Position numbers and translations under genes: made by a program
In this document: one piece after another, positions 9,808 to 17,404 of the stretch
Position numbering within the stretch: position 1 is the stretch's first letter
Layout: each line of letters starts with the position of its first letter
From: Listeria grandensis FSL F6-0971
GTDB taxonomy: Bacteria > Bacillota > Bacilli > Lactobacillales > Listeriaceae
DNA: 64,000 nt
Direction of reading: 5' to 3'
NCBI RefSeq assembly: GCF_000525835.1
Contig: NZ_AODD01000002.1
Span: 248,001 to 312,000, forward strand
Notes under the pieces: generated by a model
Databases searched by the model: none
What the model saw: only the letters and a program-made list of their open reading frames with translations
What the model was told of the DNA's origin: nothing

Positions 9808-10255
9808 CGAAAAGCTGAGGAAGCCCGTTAGCCCCGAAAAAACTTGGAGCGGCCGCAATGAAAACCCGGTCCTGGTTTTTATGGAGGGCGTGAAAGTTTC
9901 GAGGGGCTGGCTTCCGAAGCTGGATCCGAAAGGCGCAGGTCATGACGCAGTACATGGATTACATGCCCTCTTTCGTTTTCATGCATAATGAGACTCTCTG
10001 GATTCTCTGCTTCTTAACTTGTTTTGCAAATAATTCGAGGATGGGCGTCGTAAGAGCCACTGGTGGATTACATACTCACCTACGGTTCCTATGCATATTG
10101 AGACTCTCTGTATTCTCTGCTTCTTAGCTTGTTTCGCAAATAATTCGAGGATGGGTGTCGTAAGAGCCGCTGGTGGATTACATACTCACCTACGGTTCCT
10201 ATGCATATTGAGACTCTAACTCAGCAGAGTACGCTTCGTAAGAGTCTCAACAAAT
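9808..10255 (+). repeat. Modular intergenic repeat, copy A, with 110-bp tandem module
   Basis: This fills the rpe-thiN gap. The first part (9808-9970; module Y, starting GAAAAGCTGAGGAAGCCC) matches the copies at 16046 and 16270. The second part is a module X unit beginning ATGCATAATGAGACTCT at 9981. It repeats from 10091 and begins again at 10201, an exact 110-base period with few differences. The final partial unit ends CGTAAGAGTCTCAACAAA. GAGACTCT and AGAGTCTC can form a stem. No convincing gene is present; minus-strand frames across it look like chance frames shared between copies. Confidence 0.85.
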
Positions 10256-10283
10256 CTAAATCCATAGGGGAGGGGTTAAACCA

Positions 10284-10922
10284 GTGAAAACCTTACATAT
10301 CATGGTCGGAGGTCCAGAGTCGGAACTCCCTGATATATCTAAATACGACAAAACCATTCCATGGATTGGTGTCGATCGTGGAGCCGTGCGTCTTACTGAG
10401 CGCGGAATCATCCCAATCATCGCGATGGGCGACTTCGATTCCCTTTCCAAAGCAGAATTGGCGCATTTAAAAACAATGACGGAGGTGACCGAGTTCCCAG
10501 CTGAAAAAGATGAAACGGACACCGAAATAGGCCTTCAATGGGCGCTCACGGAGCAACCAGATCTCATTCGAATTTTTGGTGCGACGGGTGGTCGTCTAGA
10601 TCATTTGCTTGCCAACATTATGATGCTCATGCAACCGCGATTTCTGGACGTTATTTCTAAAATCGAGTTGCTTGATCGCTATAACTATATCAAAATGTAC
10701 ACACCAGGTGAACACCAGGTTTCCCGAATTCCAGACAAAAAATATGCGGCCTTCATAACGATGGCAGACGTGACGAAACTTACATTAAAGGGATTCAAAT
10801 ATCCATTAACCGAAGCCAATTACCCATTTGGAGCCGCGCTTTCCAGCAACGAATTTCTTGGTGAGCAAGGCACATTTTCATTCCAAACAGGTTTAGTTTT
10901 ATTTATCCAAAGTAATGACTAG
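10284..10922 (+). CDS. thiN: ThiN, thiamine pyrophosphokinase
   Basis: This 212-residue enzyme transfers pyrophosphate from ATP to thiamine. Family motifs are AMGDFDSLS (substrate/metal), EKDETDTEIGL and GATGGRLDHLLANI. The start is GTG at 10284, eight bases after the strong GGGGAGGGG (10267-10275). In related genomes thiN follows rpe closely; here the repeat array separates them by about 475 bases. The gene's end lies close to the next gene, suggesting one transcript with the membrane protein and lipoprotein behind it. Confidence 0.93.
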   Translation: MKTLHIMVGGPESELPDISKYDKTIPWIGVDRGAVRLTERGIIPIIAMGDFDSLSKAELAHLKTMTEVTEFPAEKDETDTEIGLQWALTEQPDLIRIFGATGGRLDHLLANIMMLMQPRFLDVISKIELLDRYNYIKMYTPGEHQVSRIPDKKYAAFITMADVTKLTLKGFKYPLTEANYPFGAALSSNEFLGEQGTFSFQTGLVLFIQSND

Positions 10923-10935
10923 AGGGAGTATTGCA

Positions 10936-11295
10936 ATGAAAGATAATACAGCTTTAATCGCAAAAAGATCAAAAATAGCCCTGATTGTTACGATTATCGG
11001 ACTGATTTTAAGCGTTCTCGTACAAATTTCTACCTTTATTAATCTCGGGAAAAGTAGCTCCAATCCGCTCTATAACGCTATGATGAGCATGACCTACATC
11101 GGTATCTTCTTCATGATTATTGCGGTTGTCGGACTGGTTTTCCTAATCAAGAAAAGTTACTATAAAGCCGGCCTGACGCTGACGATCACCGGAATCGCAT
11201 GCGCCATATTTGTCAATCCCTTCCCAGGAATTGCAATTCTTATCGGTGGCGTCATTGTGTCAAATGTAGACAAACTAGAAAAAGGCGAGCGCTGA
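10936..11295 (+). CDS. Small membrane protein, possibly DUF4064-like
   Basis: This protein has about 119 residues with three or four hydrophobic helices: IALIVTIIGLILSVLV, a second around GIFFMIIAVVGLVFLI, and a third AGLTLTITGIACAIF followed by GIAILIGGVIV. The start is placed at the ATG at 10936 (MKDNTALIAK), preceded by an AGAGGGAG ribosome site; an upstream in-frame ATG at 10915 overlaps thiN. The layout (helix, hydrophilic loop, helices, short charged tail) recalls DUF4064 proteins, but this assignment is from memory. The stop overlaps the start of the lipoprotein gene, so the two are probably translated together. Function unknown. Confidence 0.7.
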   Translation: MKDNTALIAKRSKIALIVTIIGLILSVLVQISTFINLGKSSSNPLYNAMMSMTYIGIFFMIIAVVGLVFLIKKSYYKAGLTLTITGIACAIFVNPFPGIAILIGGVIVSNVDKLEKGER

Positions 11296-11798
11296 TGAAA
11301 AAAAGTTTTCAAATCTTGCTATCCGTATGCTTGATTCTCGCACTCTCAGCCTGTTCCACAGCTCCAAATGGCTTAAATGACAACAAAAATGCTAGCCCTG
11401 ACAAAACGGCAGACGAACTGGCAACACAGATGATTCAAGCTGTTTTTGATAAAGATGCAACCAGTATGCAAAAAAATACAGTTGGGAATCAACCGCTAGA
11501 CTTGCCGACGTATACAAGTACGTATCAAGAAATAGTTAAAAGTAAAGATTATTTATATGGTGCATACTACCAAAAAGATAAGATTTATTATTTATTCACA
11601 TTTATTGATAAAGAAAAGCCTGAGAAATTAGAGTTAACCTTGCAAAAAGTAGACAACACTTGGAAGCTAATGGCGCTAACTCCGTGGAACACAGATGGAA
11701 CGGACTTAACCGAAAAAGAAATTTACAATAAGATCGGCAAAGGAACTGGCGACGACATTCGAATTTTCGAGCGCGGAGCTAATTTTATGCGGATATAG
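11295..11798 (+). CDS. Putative lipoprotein of unknown function
   Basis: This protein of about 167 residues starts with a lysine-rich signal peptide and a clear lipobox (ILALSACS), so Cys 20 or so would be lipidated and the protein anchored outside the membrane. The mature part has a flexible Asn/Asp/Lys linker and a compact alpha-beta region (DELATQMIQAVFDKDA, VDNTWKLMALTPW) like small DUF lipoproteins with an NTF2/Cystatin-like fold; I do not recognise a named family. The ATG at 11295 shares its first base with the stop of the upstream membrane protein gene. A strong terminator follows. Confidence 0.75.
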   Translation: MKKSFQILLSVCLILALSACSTAPNGLNDNKNASPDKTADELATQMIQAVFDKDATSMQKNTVGNQPLDLPTYTSTYQEIVKSKDYLYGAYYQKDKIYYLFTFIDKEKPEKLELTLQKVDNTWKLMALTPWNTDGTDLTEKEIYNKIGKGTGDDIRIFERGANFMRI

Positions 11799-11803
11799 GA
11801 AAT

Positions 11804-11845
11804 GGAATCTAGCAACGTGCATTGTGCTAGATTCCGATTTTTTTA
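11804..11845 (+). terminator. Rho-independent terminator after the lipoprotein gene
   Basis: An 11-base perfect stem (GGAATCTAGCA / TGCTAGATTCC) is followed by seven T residues. It closes the thiN-membrane protein-lipoprotein unit. Confidence 0.9.
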
Positions 11846-11857
11846 TCTAGGGAATTA

Positions 11858-12150
11858 ATGATTGATATGGACTTTATGAATTTGAATCAATCCGCGCATG
11901 GCGGTCGTGAATATGGCTTGATGAAGGTGATGGTTCACAATAAGAATATCGGTTTTATGGAAGATTATACATATGAATTAAGCGGCTAGGAAGGAAGACA
12001 TTTTGCAATCACACATGATGGAAGTAGATCCTACGCTTTAAGCTGGCGGTGGGTATCACAGGTTGTTTCGCTAAATGTAACAACCGATCAAATTCTAACT
12101 TAGGAAAAATTAGTTGGTTCAGAGACAACGGTGATCAAATAAGCTACTAA
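11858..12150 (+). pseudogene. araA: Relic of araA (L-arabinose isomerase), internally deleted and frameshifted
   Basis: A short frame at 11858-11989 reads MIDMDFMNLNQSAHGGREYG, a hallmark of L-arabinose isomerase. It then joins directly to GFMEDYTYEL, which in intact AraA lies about 200 residues later, so a large internal deletion is present. A +1 frame continues as DILQSHMMEVDPTL (AraA: LGSHMLEVCPT). After another gap come AGGGYH and VVSLNVTTDQIL, matching the AGGxHHT...LT.EQ region near the AraA C-terminus. Several stops and shifts separate these pieces, so no product is possible. No other arabinose gene is present. Alignments are from memory of AraA; the order of four matching blocks makes the call firm. 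Confidence 0.85.
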
Positions 12151-12178
12151 TATTGAGTAACAAGAGCCTCTTTCAAAC

Positions 12179-12231
12179 ATAGAAAAACAGGATTTCCGTC
12201 ACTAGTTATGGTGGAAATCCTGTTTTTCTAT
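12179..12231. terminator. Long bidirectional hairpin terminator
   Basis: A 19-base perfect inverted repeat (ATAGAAAAACAGGATTTCC and its complement) flanks a 15-base loop, with A-rich and T-rich outer flanks. It lies between the araA relic and rpmB and could stop transcription from either side. Confidence 0.8.
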
Positions 12232-12275
12232 AGTTTACATGGAACCGATTGTTTGCATGACTTATTTAGGCAAAG

Positions 12276-12301
12276 AAAAATGCAGTATCCGAAGACCTGC
12301 A
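12276..12301 (-). terminator. rpmB terminator (minus strand)
   Basis: Read on the minus strand, TGCAGGTC-TTCG-GATACTGCA forms a short stem with a UUCG tetraloop, followed by five T residues. It sits 13 bases beyond the rpmB stop. Confidence 0.7.
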
Positions 12302-12313
12302 TCCATTTTCTTA

Positions 12314-12502
12314 TTAAACACGTTCAACTTTACCGGATTTAAGCGCACGAGCTGAAACCCAAACTTTTTTAGGTTTGCCGTTTACTAAGATACGAACTTT
12401 TTGTAAGTTTGCTTTCCAAGTACGTTTGCTTGCGTTCATCGCGTGGGAACGTTTGTTACCAGAACGAGTTTTGCGACCTGTGATTACGCATACTTTTGCC
12501 AT
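12314..12502 (-). CDS. rpmB: Ribosomal protein bL28
   Basis: This 62-residue basic protein starts [24 protein letters not shown] and has the standard bL28 length. It lacks the CxxC pairs of the zinc-binding form. It is transcribed opposite to its neighbours, as in related genomes, with GGAGGGAAATAACG before the ATG. A minus-strand promoter should lie within 12540-12620, where the sequence is AT-rich. Confidence 0.97.
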   Translation of the reverse strand: MAKVCVITGRKTRSGNKRSHAMNASKRTWKANLQKVRILVNGKPKKVWVSARALKSGKVERV

Positions 12503-12664
12503 CGTTATTTCCCTCCTTACAGAGCTACTTCAAAAAAGCTGTTAATTACCCATCTATCGCATAAAAATAGCTTTTTGTTTTTCATATACTACAATAATTT
12601 ATCATAAACGACACTCAATTGCAACCTCTTAAGCGAAAAACCTGCAAAGATTTTTTACTTGACA

Positions 12665-12870
12665 GACTGAAAAGCTGAAACAGCCCGTTAGCCTCGACAG
12701 AAAAGGAACGAATACTCACTCTTTTCGCACTCGTATTGAGGCTCTAAATCGCCAAGTAATGCCTCATAAGAGCCGCAACATAGGGGGCGCAGTGAAAATC
12801 CTCTTTTGATTTTTGCAGAGGCCACGAAAATTTCAAGGAGTTGCCCTAGAATCCGCATTGACAATCAATG
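12665..12870 (+). repeat. Modular intergenic repeat, copy B (nested arrangement)
   Basis: The segment opens GAAAAGCTGAAACAGCCCG, as in copies C, D and E. It is interrupted by a module X block (TATTGAGGCTCTAAATCGCC to TAAGAGCCGCAACA, 12741-12782). It then resumes module Y (GGGGCGCAGTGAAAATCC to GCCCTAGAATCC). In copies C and D module X follows Y instead, so in this copy X appears inserted into Y. The rest of the 12503-13138 gap holds the rpmB upstream region and no gene. Confidence 0.7.
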
Positions 12871-13000
12871 TACACTCCCACTCTAAGTCTAGGAATTAGG
12901 CATTTATTCTAGGTTTTGCCCCTAAGAGCTACTAAAGAATAGCATACTATCACTCTGAGGAACTAAATTACCCTTCCTAAAAGCCTTAGCAACAAACTCC

Positions 13001-13029
13001 TTCCCAACCCTCCTTTAATATAGTAGAAT
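13001..13029 (+). promoter_or_regulatory. Candidate sigma-A promoter for asp23-fakA
   Basis: TTCCCA and TAGAAT are spaced by 17 bases, about 105 bases upstream of the asp23-family start. The -35 is a 4/6 match, so this is a weak prediction. Confidence 0.35.
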
Positions 13030-13138
13030 AGAGAAGAACAGCGATGTTAGAATAATTTTTATGAAAGATACTTAGGGAGCTGGCATGAAGCGTCGGCTTC
13101 TTCTGAAAACCTTACTTAACCTAAGGAGGAACATAAAG

Positions 13139-13504
13139 ATGACAATTGAAATGGAAACAAAGCTCGGCAAAATTGATATCACTACAGAAGTGATTGCAAC
13201 GCTTGCTGGTGGGGCAGCAGAGGAGAATTTCGGCATTGTAGGGATGGCCAGTCAGCATCAAATACGCGATGGCCTGACGGATATATTGCGCCGTGAGAAC
13301 TACACGAAAGGTGTTATTGTTCGTCAAGAAGATGACGGTTTAAACATTGATATGTATATTATCGTCGGTTTTGGTACTAAAATTTCTGAGGTCGCTCACA
13401 ACGTACAGGAGCGCGTGAAATATACGTTAGAAAAAACGTTGGGCATCACAGTAGATTCTGTGAATATCTATGTCCAGGGTGTCCGTGTGACGAACGAAGC
13501 ATAA
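13139..13504 (+). CDS. Asp23/Gls24-family protein (YloU)
   Basis: This protein of about 121 residues has the Asp23 domain: IDITTEVIATLAGGAAEENFGIVGM, an internal VDMYIIVGFG-like strand, and the C-terminal VNIYVQGVRV. Family members form envelope-associated assemblies; the role of this paralog, always next to fakA, is not established. The start is the ATG at 13139 behind AAGGAGGA (13121-13128); the frame is open upstream to 13085 but lacks a ribosome site. It lies 16 bases before fakA and is presumably co-transcribed. Confidence 0.9.
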   Translation: MTIEMETKLGKIDITTEVIATLAGGAAEENFGIVGMASQHQIRDGLTDILRRENYTKGVIVRQEDDGLNIDMYIIVGFGTKISEVAHNVQERVKYTLEKTLGITVDSVNIYVQGVRVTNEA

Positions 13505-13520
13505 GGGAGGATACGTAATC

Positions 13521-15179
13521 GTGAGTATGTATCAATTGAATGGAGAAAAGCTAGCGGCAATGATCGCAGCTGGAGCAGAGAACTTAGCAAAAAATGCGGA
13601 TTTTGTCGATTCGTTAAACGTCTTCCCCGTACCGGACGGCGATACAGGAACCAATATGAATTTATCCATGACTAGCGGCGCGCAAGAAGTAGGTCGCAAT
13701 AGCTTGAGCACAGTGGGTGCGGTAGGAACAAGTCTTGCTAAAGGTTTACTCATGGGAGCGCGCGGTAATTCTGGGGTTATTTTATCCCAACTTTTCCGTG
13801 GTTTTTCCAAAGCAATCGAGGGGAAAACAGAATTAAATACAAAAGAGCTAGCCGCAGCATTCACAGCTGGCGTGGAAACAGCTTACAAAGCCGTGATGAA
13901 ACCGGTGGAGGGGACGATTCTTACCGTTGCCCGTGAAGCCGCAAAAGCAGGTGTGGCAGCTGCAAACGAATCCGATGATATCGAATTTGTGATGCAACAA
14001 ATCCTTGAAAAAGGTAAAATTGTGCTTGCAAAAACCCAAGAAATGTTACCAGTTTTGAAAGAAGTTGGCGTCGTGGACAGTGGCGGACAAGGACTTATTA
14101 TCATTTACGAAGGATTTTATGCAGCGCTTACTGGTAATGAAGATGGGATCACGAATTACACGGCTTCCATGGGCGAACTCATTAACGCAGAGCACCACCG
14201 CCATGTGCAAGATGTCATGTCGACCGAGGAAATCGTATTTGGTTATTGCACAGAAATAATGGTACAAATCAACGAAAACAAACCAGGTCAAAAGAAATTT
14301 AATGAAGAGAAGTTTCGCGATGACCTTGCCGAAATGGGTGATTCCTTGCTTGTCGTGGCGGATGAGGAAGTTGCCAAAGTTCACGTCCATACAGAACATC
14401 CTGGAGACGTATTTAATTACGGCCAACAGTACGGAAGCCTCATCAAAATGAAAGTCGAGAATATGCGTGAACAACATCGGGAAGTATTGAAGGACAAAGC
14501 TCCGGAAGCTTCCGAAAAAGCAGCATACGGCATTGTAACGGTTTCTGTTGGTGAAGGGATTAAACGTTTATTTGAAAGTGTTGGCGCAACCGTCGTACTT
14601 TCTGGCGGCCAAACGATGAACCCAAGTACGGAAGATATTGTGAAAGCAATCGAATCAGCGAACGCCGAGCAAGTCTTTGTTTTGCCAAATAATAAAAACA
14701 TTCAAATGGCCGCCGATCAAGCCGCACTTATTTTAGGAGAAGATAAGGTCAAAATTATTCCGACGAAGACGATTCCTCAAGGTTTGGCAGCATTACTTGT
14801 TTTCCAAGCGGAGGCTAGTTTTGAACATAATGCGAATGAAATGACTGCGGCGATTCAAGATATCGCGAGTGGTCAAGTGACAACAGCAGTTCGCGATACA
14901 ACCGTTGATGGTGTGACAATCAAGAAAGATGAGTACATCGGGATGGTAGAAGGCGATATCAAAGTGAGCCATCCAAGTTTAGCTACGGCGACGATTGCGA
15001 CACTGAAGGAAATGGTGGATGAATATAGCGAAATTGTGACGTTGCTATACGGGGAAGACGTGAAGGAAACAGATGCTGAGAACATTGCCGAGCAAGTGTC
15101 AAACGATTTTCCAGAAATGGAGTTTGAGATTCATTCGGGTGGGCAGCCGGTATATCCATACATCTTCTCCGTCGAGTAG
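13521..15179 (+). CDS. fakA: FakA (YloV), fatty acid kinase ATP-binding subunit
   Basis: This 552-residue protein has an N-terminal DhaL/DAK nucleotide-binding domain with VFPVPDGDTGTNMNLSM (about residues 33-50) and GARGNSGVILSQL, then a middle domain and a C-terminal EDD-like domain. With a DegV-family FakB partner, encoded elsewhere, it phosphorylates exogenous fatty acids for entry into phospholipid synthesis by the PlsX/PlsY route. The start is GTG at 13521, ten bases after AAGGGAGG. A long palindrome begins six bases after its stop. Confidence 0.93.
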   Translation: MSMYQLNGEKLAAMIAAGAENLAKNADFVDSLNVFPVPDGDTGTNMNLSMTSGAQEVGRNSLSTVGAVGTSLAKGLLMGARGNSGVILSQLFRGFSKAIEGKTELNTKELAAAFTAGVETAYKAVMKPVEGTILTVAREAAKAGVAAANESDDIEFVMQQILEKGKIVLAKTQEMLPVLKEVGVVDSGGQGLIIIYEGFYAALTGNEDGITNYTASMGELINAEHHRHVQDVMSTEEIVFGYCTEIMVQINENKPGQKKFNEEKFRDDLAEMGDSLLVVADEEVAKVHVHTEHPGDVFNYGQQYGSLIKMKVENMREQHREVLKDKAPEASEKAAYGIVTVSVGEGIKRLFESVGATVVLSGGQTMNPSTEDIVKAIESANAEQVFVLPNNKNIQMAADQAALILGEDKVKIIPTKTIPQGLAALLVFQAEASFEHNANEMTAAIQDIASGQVTTAVRDTTVDGVTIKKDEYIGMVEGDIKVSHPSLATATIATLKEMVDEYSEIVTLLYGEDVKETDAENIAEQVSNDFPEMEFEIHSGGQPVYPYIFSVE

Positions 15180-15184
15180 TCATT

Positions 15185-15305
15185 CAGCGGCGCGGCAAAC
15201 GTCCATCTCCGTCGTTAAAGCCTGTGCTCCGATGCTCACGTACAGTCGTACGCTCCGCTTCGGTGCTCGGCTTTGCCTAGGATATGAACATTTGCCGCGC
15301 CGCTG
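15185..15305 (+). repeat. Long palindromic element E1 (GTAC-core family)
   Basis: The ends CAGCGGCGCGGCAAACGTCC and the complement of GAACATTTGCCGCGCCGCTG form a stem of about 20 pairs with two mismatches. An imperfect stem continues inward to a short loop at CGTAC-AGT-CGTAC. Nearly the whole 121 bases can fold into one hairpin. Its complement aligns end to end with the element at 60906-61029 (shared CTAGGCAAA, GCGGAGCGTAC, TTTAACGACG). It lies directly after fakA and 73 bases before sdaAB. Confidence 0.8.
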
Positions 15306-15377
15306 AGGTTTGGCGGTCTTCGGCTTTGTTCGTAGGTGGTACCTTGTTTTATGAAAAACATGAAGGGGTGAAGTGAG

Positions 15378-16040
15378 ATGAAATTTAATAGTGTGTTTGA
15401 TATTATTGGACCGGTGATGGTTGGGCCTTCGAGTTCGCATACGGCCGGGGCTTGTCGGATTGGTGCTGTTGCGCGAAGTGTGTTTAATGAAATGCCGATG
15501 CAGGTGGATATTCATTTATATGGTTCTTTTGCGAAGACGTATAAGGGGCATGGGACGGACGTCGCTTTAATCGGCGGCTTGCTCGGCTTTGAAACAGACG
15601 ATGAACGGATGCCAGACGCGATCAAGCTCGCCAATGAGTGGGGCATGCATATTAATTTTATCGAGGAGCTTGAGGAAGCGGCTCACCCCAATACTGTAAA
15701 ATTAGTGCTCAAAAATGGGATGCAACAAACAACTCTAGTCGGCGCTTCTATCGGTGGCGGCAAGGTGGAAATTGTACGTCTGAATGAGTTTGAACTAGAG
15801 TTTACCGGCATGTCGCCTGCTGTTTTAGTATTACATAAAGATCAGTTTGGTGCGATTGCAGCTGTGTCAGGAATTTTTGCAAAGAACGAAATTAATATCG
15901 GACAAATGAAAGTATCTCGAAAAGTAAAAGGTGACGAAGCTTTGATGGTGCTCGAGGTCGATCAGCTTGTCGAACAAGTTGTGCTAGACGAAATTAAGCA
16001 GTTGCCGGATATTTACCAAGTGGCCAGTTTTGTATTATGA
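15378..16040 (+). CDS. sdaAB: SdaAB, L-serine dehydratase beta subunit
   Basis: The 220-residue beta chain of the iron-sulfur L-serine ammonia-lyase converts serine to pyruvate and ammonia with SdaAA. The start FNSVFDIIGPVMVGPSSSHTAGACRIG is the family signature, and the C-terminal part is an ACT domain (PAVLVLHKDQFGAIAAVSGIF), a candidate amino-acid sensing site. GAAGGGGTG precedes the ATG. Two tandem copies of the intergenic repeat separate it from its partner gene. Confidence 0.95.
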   Translation: MKFNSVFDIIGPVMVGPSSSHTAGACRIGAVARSVFNEMPMQVDIHLYGSFAKTYKGHGTDVALIGGLLGFETDDERMPDAIKLANEWGMHINFIEELEEAAHPNTVKLVLKNGMQQTTLVGASIGGGKVEIVRLNEFELEFTGMSPAVLVLHKDQFGAIAAVSGIFAKNEINIGQMKVSRKVKGDEALMVLEVDQLVEQVVLDEIKQLPDIYQVASFVL

Positions 16041-16045
16041 AAAAC

Positions 16046-16269
16046 GAAAAGCTGAAACGGCCCGTTCAGCTCCGAAAAAAACTGGAGCGGCCGCAGTAAA
16101 AAGCCGTTCTTGCTTTTTATGGAGGGCGTGAAGTTTTCGAGGAGTTGGCCGTTGAAGCTGGATCCAAAGGCGCAGGGCACGATGCAGTACATGGATTACA
16201 TGCGCACTACGTTCCCATGCATATTGAGGCTCTAACTCAGCAAAGTACGCTTCGTAAGAGCCACAACAA
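16046..16269 (+). repeat. Modular intergenic repeat, copy C
   Basis: This copy begins six bases after the sdaAB stop with GAAAAGCTGAAACGGCCCG and contains the near-palindrome AGCTGAAACGGCCCGTTCAGCT-like start. Then come TCCGAAAAAAACTGGAGCGG, a GGATCC-containing middle and a terminal hairpin (GAGGCTCT...AGAGCC) ending ACAACAAA. It is about 75-80% alike, by eye, to copy D immediately after it at a 220-base offset. Confidence 0.85.
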
Positions 16270-16492
16270 AGCTTAGGAAGCCCGTTTAGCCCCGAAAAAA
16301 CTTGGAGCGGCCGCAATGAAAATCCGATCTTGGTTTTTGTGGAGGGCGAGAAAGTTTCGAGGGGTTGGCTTCTGAAGCTGGATCCGAAGGCGCGGGACAC
16401 GATGTAGTACATGGATTACATGCGCACTACGTTCCCATGCATATTGAGGCTCTAACTTAGCAGAGTACGCTTCGTAAGAGCCACAACAAATA
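16270..16492 (+). repeat. Modular intergenic repeat, copy D
   Basis: This second tandem copy begins GCTTAGGAAGCCCGTTT. It shares ACATGGATTACATGCGC (16409-16425) with copy C (16189-16205) at an offset of exactly 220 bases, and the terminal GAGGCTCT/AGAGCC hairpin. It ends just before the sdaAA ribosome site (AGGAGG). No gene is supported within copies C and D. Confidence 0.85.
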
Positions 16493-16504
16493 GGAGGTTA
16501 TACT

Positions 16505-17404
16505 ATGTTTCATACAGTTGCAGAGCTGGTGGATATCGCAAATCGCGAAAATAAACGAATTTCTGAGATCATGATTGAGCGTGAAATGAATGTTACGAAT
16601 AACACGCGCGAAACGATTTTAGAAGTGATGGACCGGAATTTGACGGTGATGGAAGAGGCGATTGCTCGCGGGGAAGAAGGCGTGGAATCAACGACTGGAT
16701 TAACGGGTGGTGATGCGGTTCTGATGCGCGAATACATTGCAAAAGGAAATATGCTATTTGGTGAAACAATTTTGGATGCTGTTGCTAAAGCGATTGCGAC
16801 GAACGAGGTCAACGCGGCGATGGGAGTTATTTGCGCAACGCCAACTGCGGGTAGTGCTGGTGTCGTTCCTGGTGTGCTGTATGCAGTGAAAGATCGCCTT
16901 AGCATGACACGTGATGATATGTTACGCTTCCTATTTACAGCTGGAGCTTTCGGTTTCGTTGTGGCCAATAAAGCCTTTATTTCTGGCGCGGCGGGTGGTT
17001 GCCAAGCGGAAATCGGCTCAGCAAGCGCGATGGCCTCAGCAGCTATCGTGGAGGCGGCCGGCGGGACACCGGAACAATCCGCGGAAGCAATGGCGATGAC
17101 GATGAAAAATATGCTTGGACTCGTGTGTGATCCTGTAGCAGGACTTGTGGAAGTACCGTGCGTGAAACGTAACGCGCTAGGAGCTTCGCAGGCGATGATT
17201 TCAGCGGACATGGCATTAGCAGGCATTAAGAGTAGAATTCCATGTGATGAAGTGATTGAGGCAATGTACCGAGTGGGGTTACAAATGCCGAGTTCATTGC
17301 GTGAAACTGGTGAAGGAGGTCTAGCGGCAACACCTACTGGTAGGGCAGTACAAAGAAAGATCTTTGGTTTGTCGCCGCAAGAGGAACGTGAAGAATCTGA
17401 ATGA
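16505..17404 (+). CDS. sdaAA: SdaAA, L-serine dehydratase alpha subunit
   Basis: The 299-residue alpha chain carries the iron-sulfur active site. Visible family motifs are CATPTAGSAGVVPG, GAAGGCQAEIGSASAMA and LGLVCDPVAGLVEVPCVKRN with the conserved cysteines. It pairs with SdaAB upstream. The ATG at 16505 follows TAGGAGGTTATACT. The 3' end overlaps the probable recG start. The long frame antisense to this gene is a codon-bias shadow. Confidence 0.95.
   Translation: MFHTVAELVDIANRENKRISEIMIEREMNVTNNTRETILEVMDRNLTVMEEAIARGEEGVESTTGLTGGDAVLMREYIAKGNMLFGETILDAVAKAIATNEVNAAMGVICATPTAGSAGVVPGVLYAVKDRLSMTRDDMLRFLFTAGAFGFVVANKAFISGAAGGCQAEIGSASAMASAAIVEAAGGTPEQSAEAMAMTMKNMLGLVCDPVAGLVEVPCVKRNALGASQAMISADMALAGIKSRIPCDEVIEAMYRVGLQMPSSLRETGEGGLAATPTGRAVQRKIFGLSPQEEREESE

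Noticed and set aside
9614-9955. Minus-strand frame over the repeat, shared with 16035-16412
   Set aside because: The frames share residues only because the repeat is duplicated; copies are broken at different points and the starts and ends differ.
9981-10255. Possible CRISPR array from evenly spaced repeats
   Set aside because: The 110-base units are alike along their whole length, with no unique spacers and no cas gene.
15073-15306. Plus-strand frame of 77 codons overlapping the fakA end and E1
   Set aside because: It is out of frame with fakA and otherwise encoded by the palindrome; no support.
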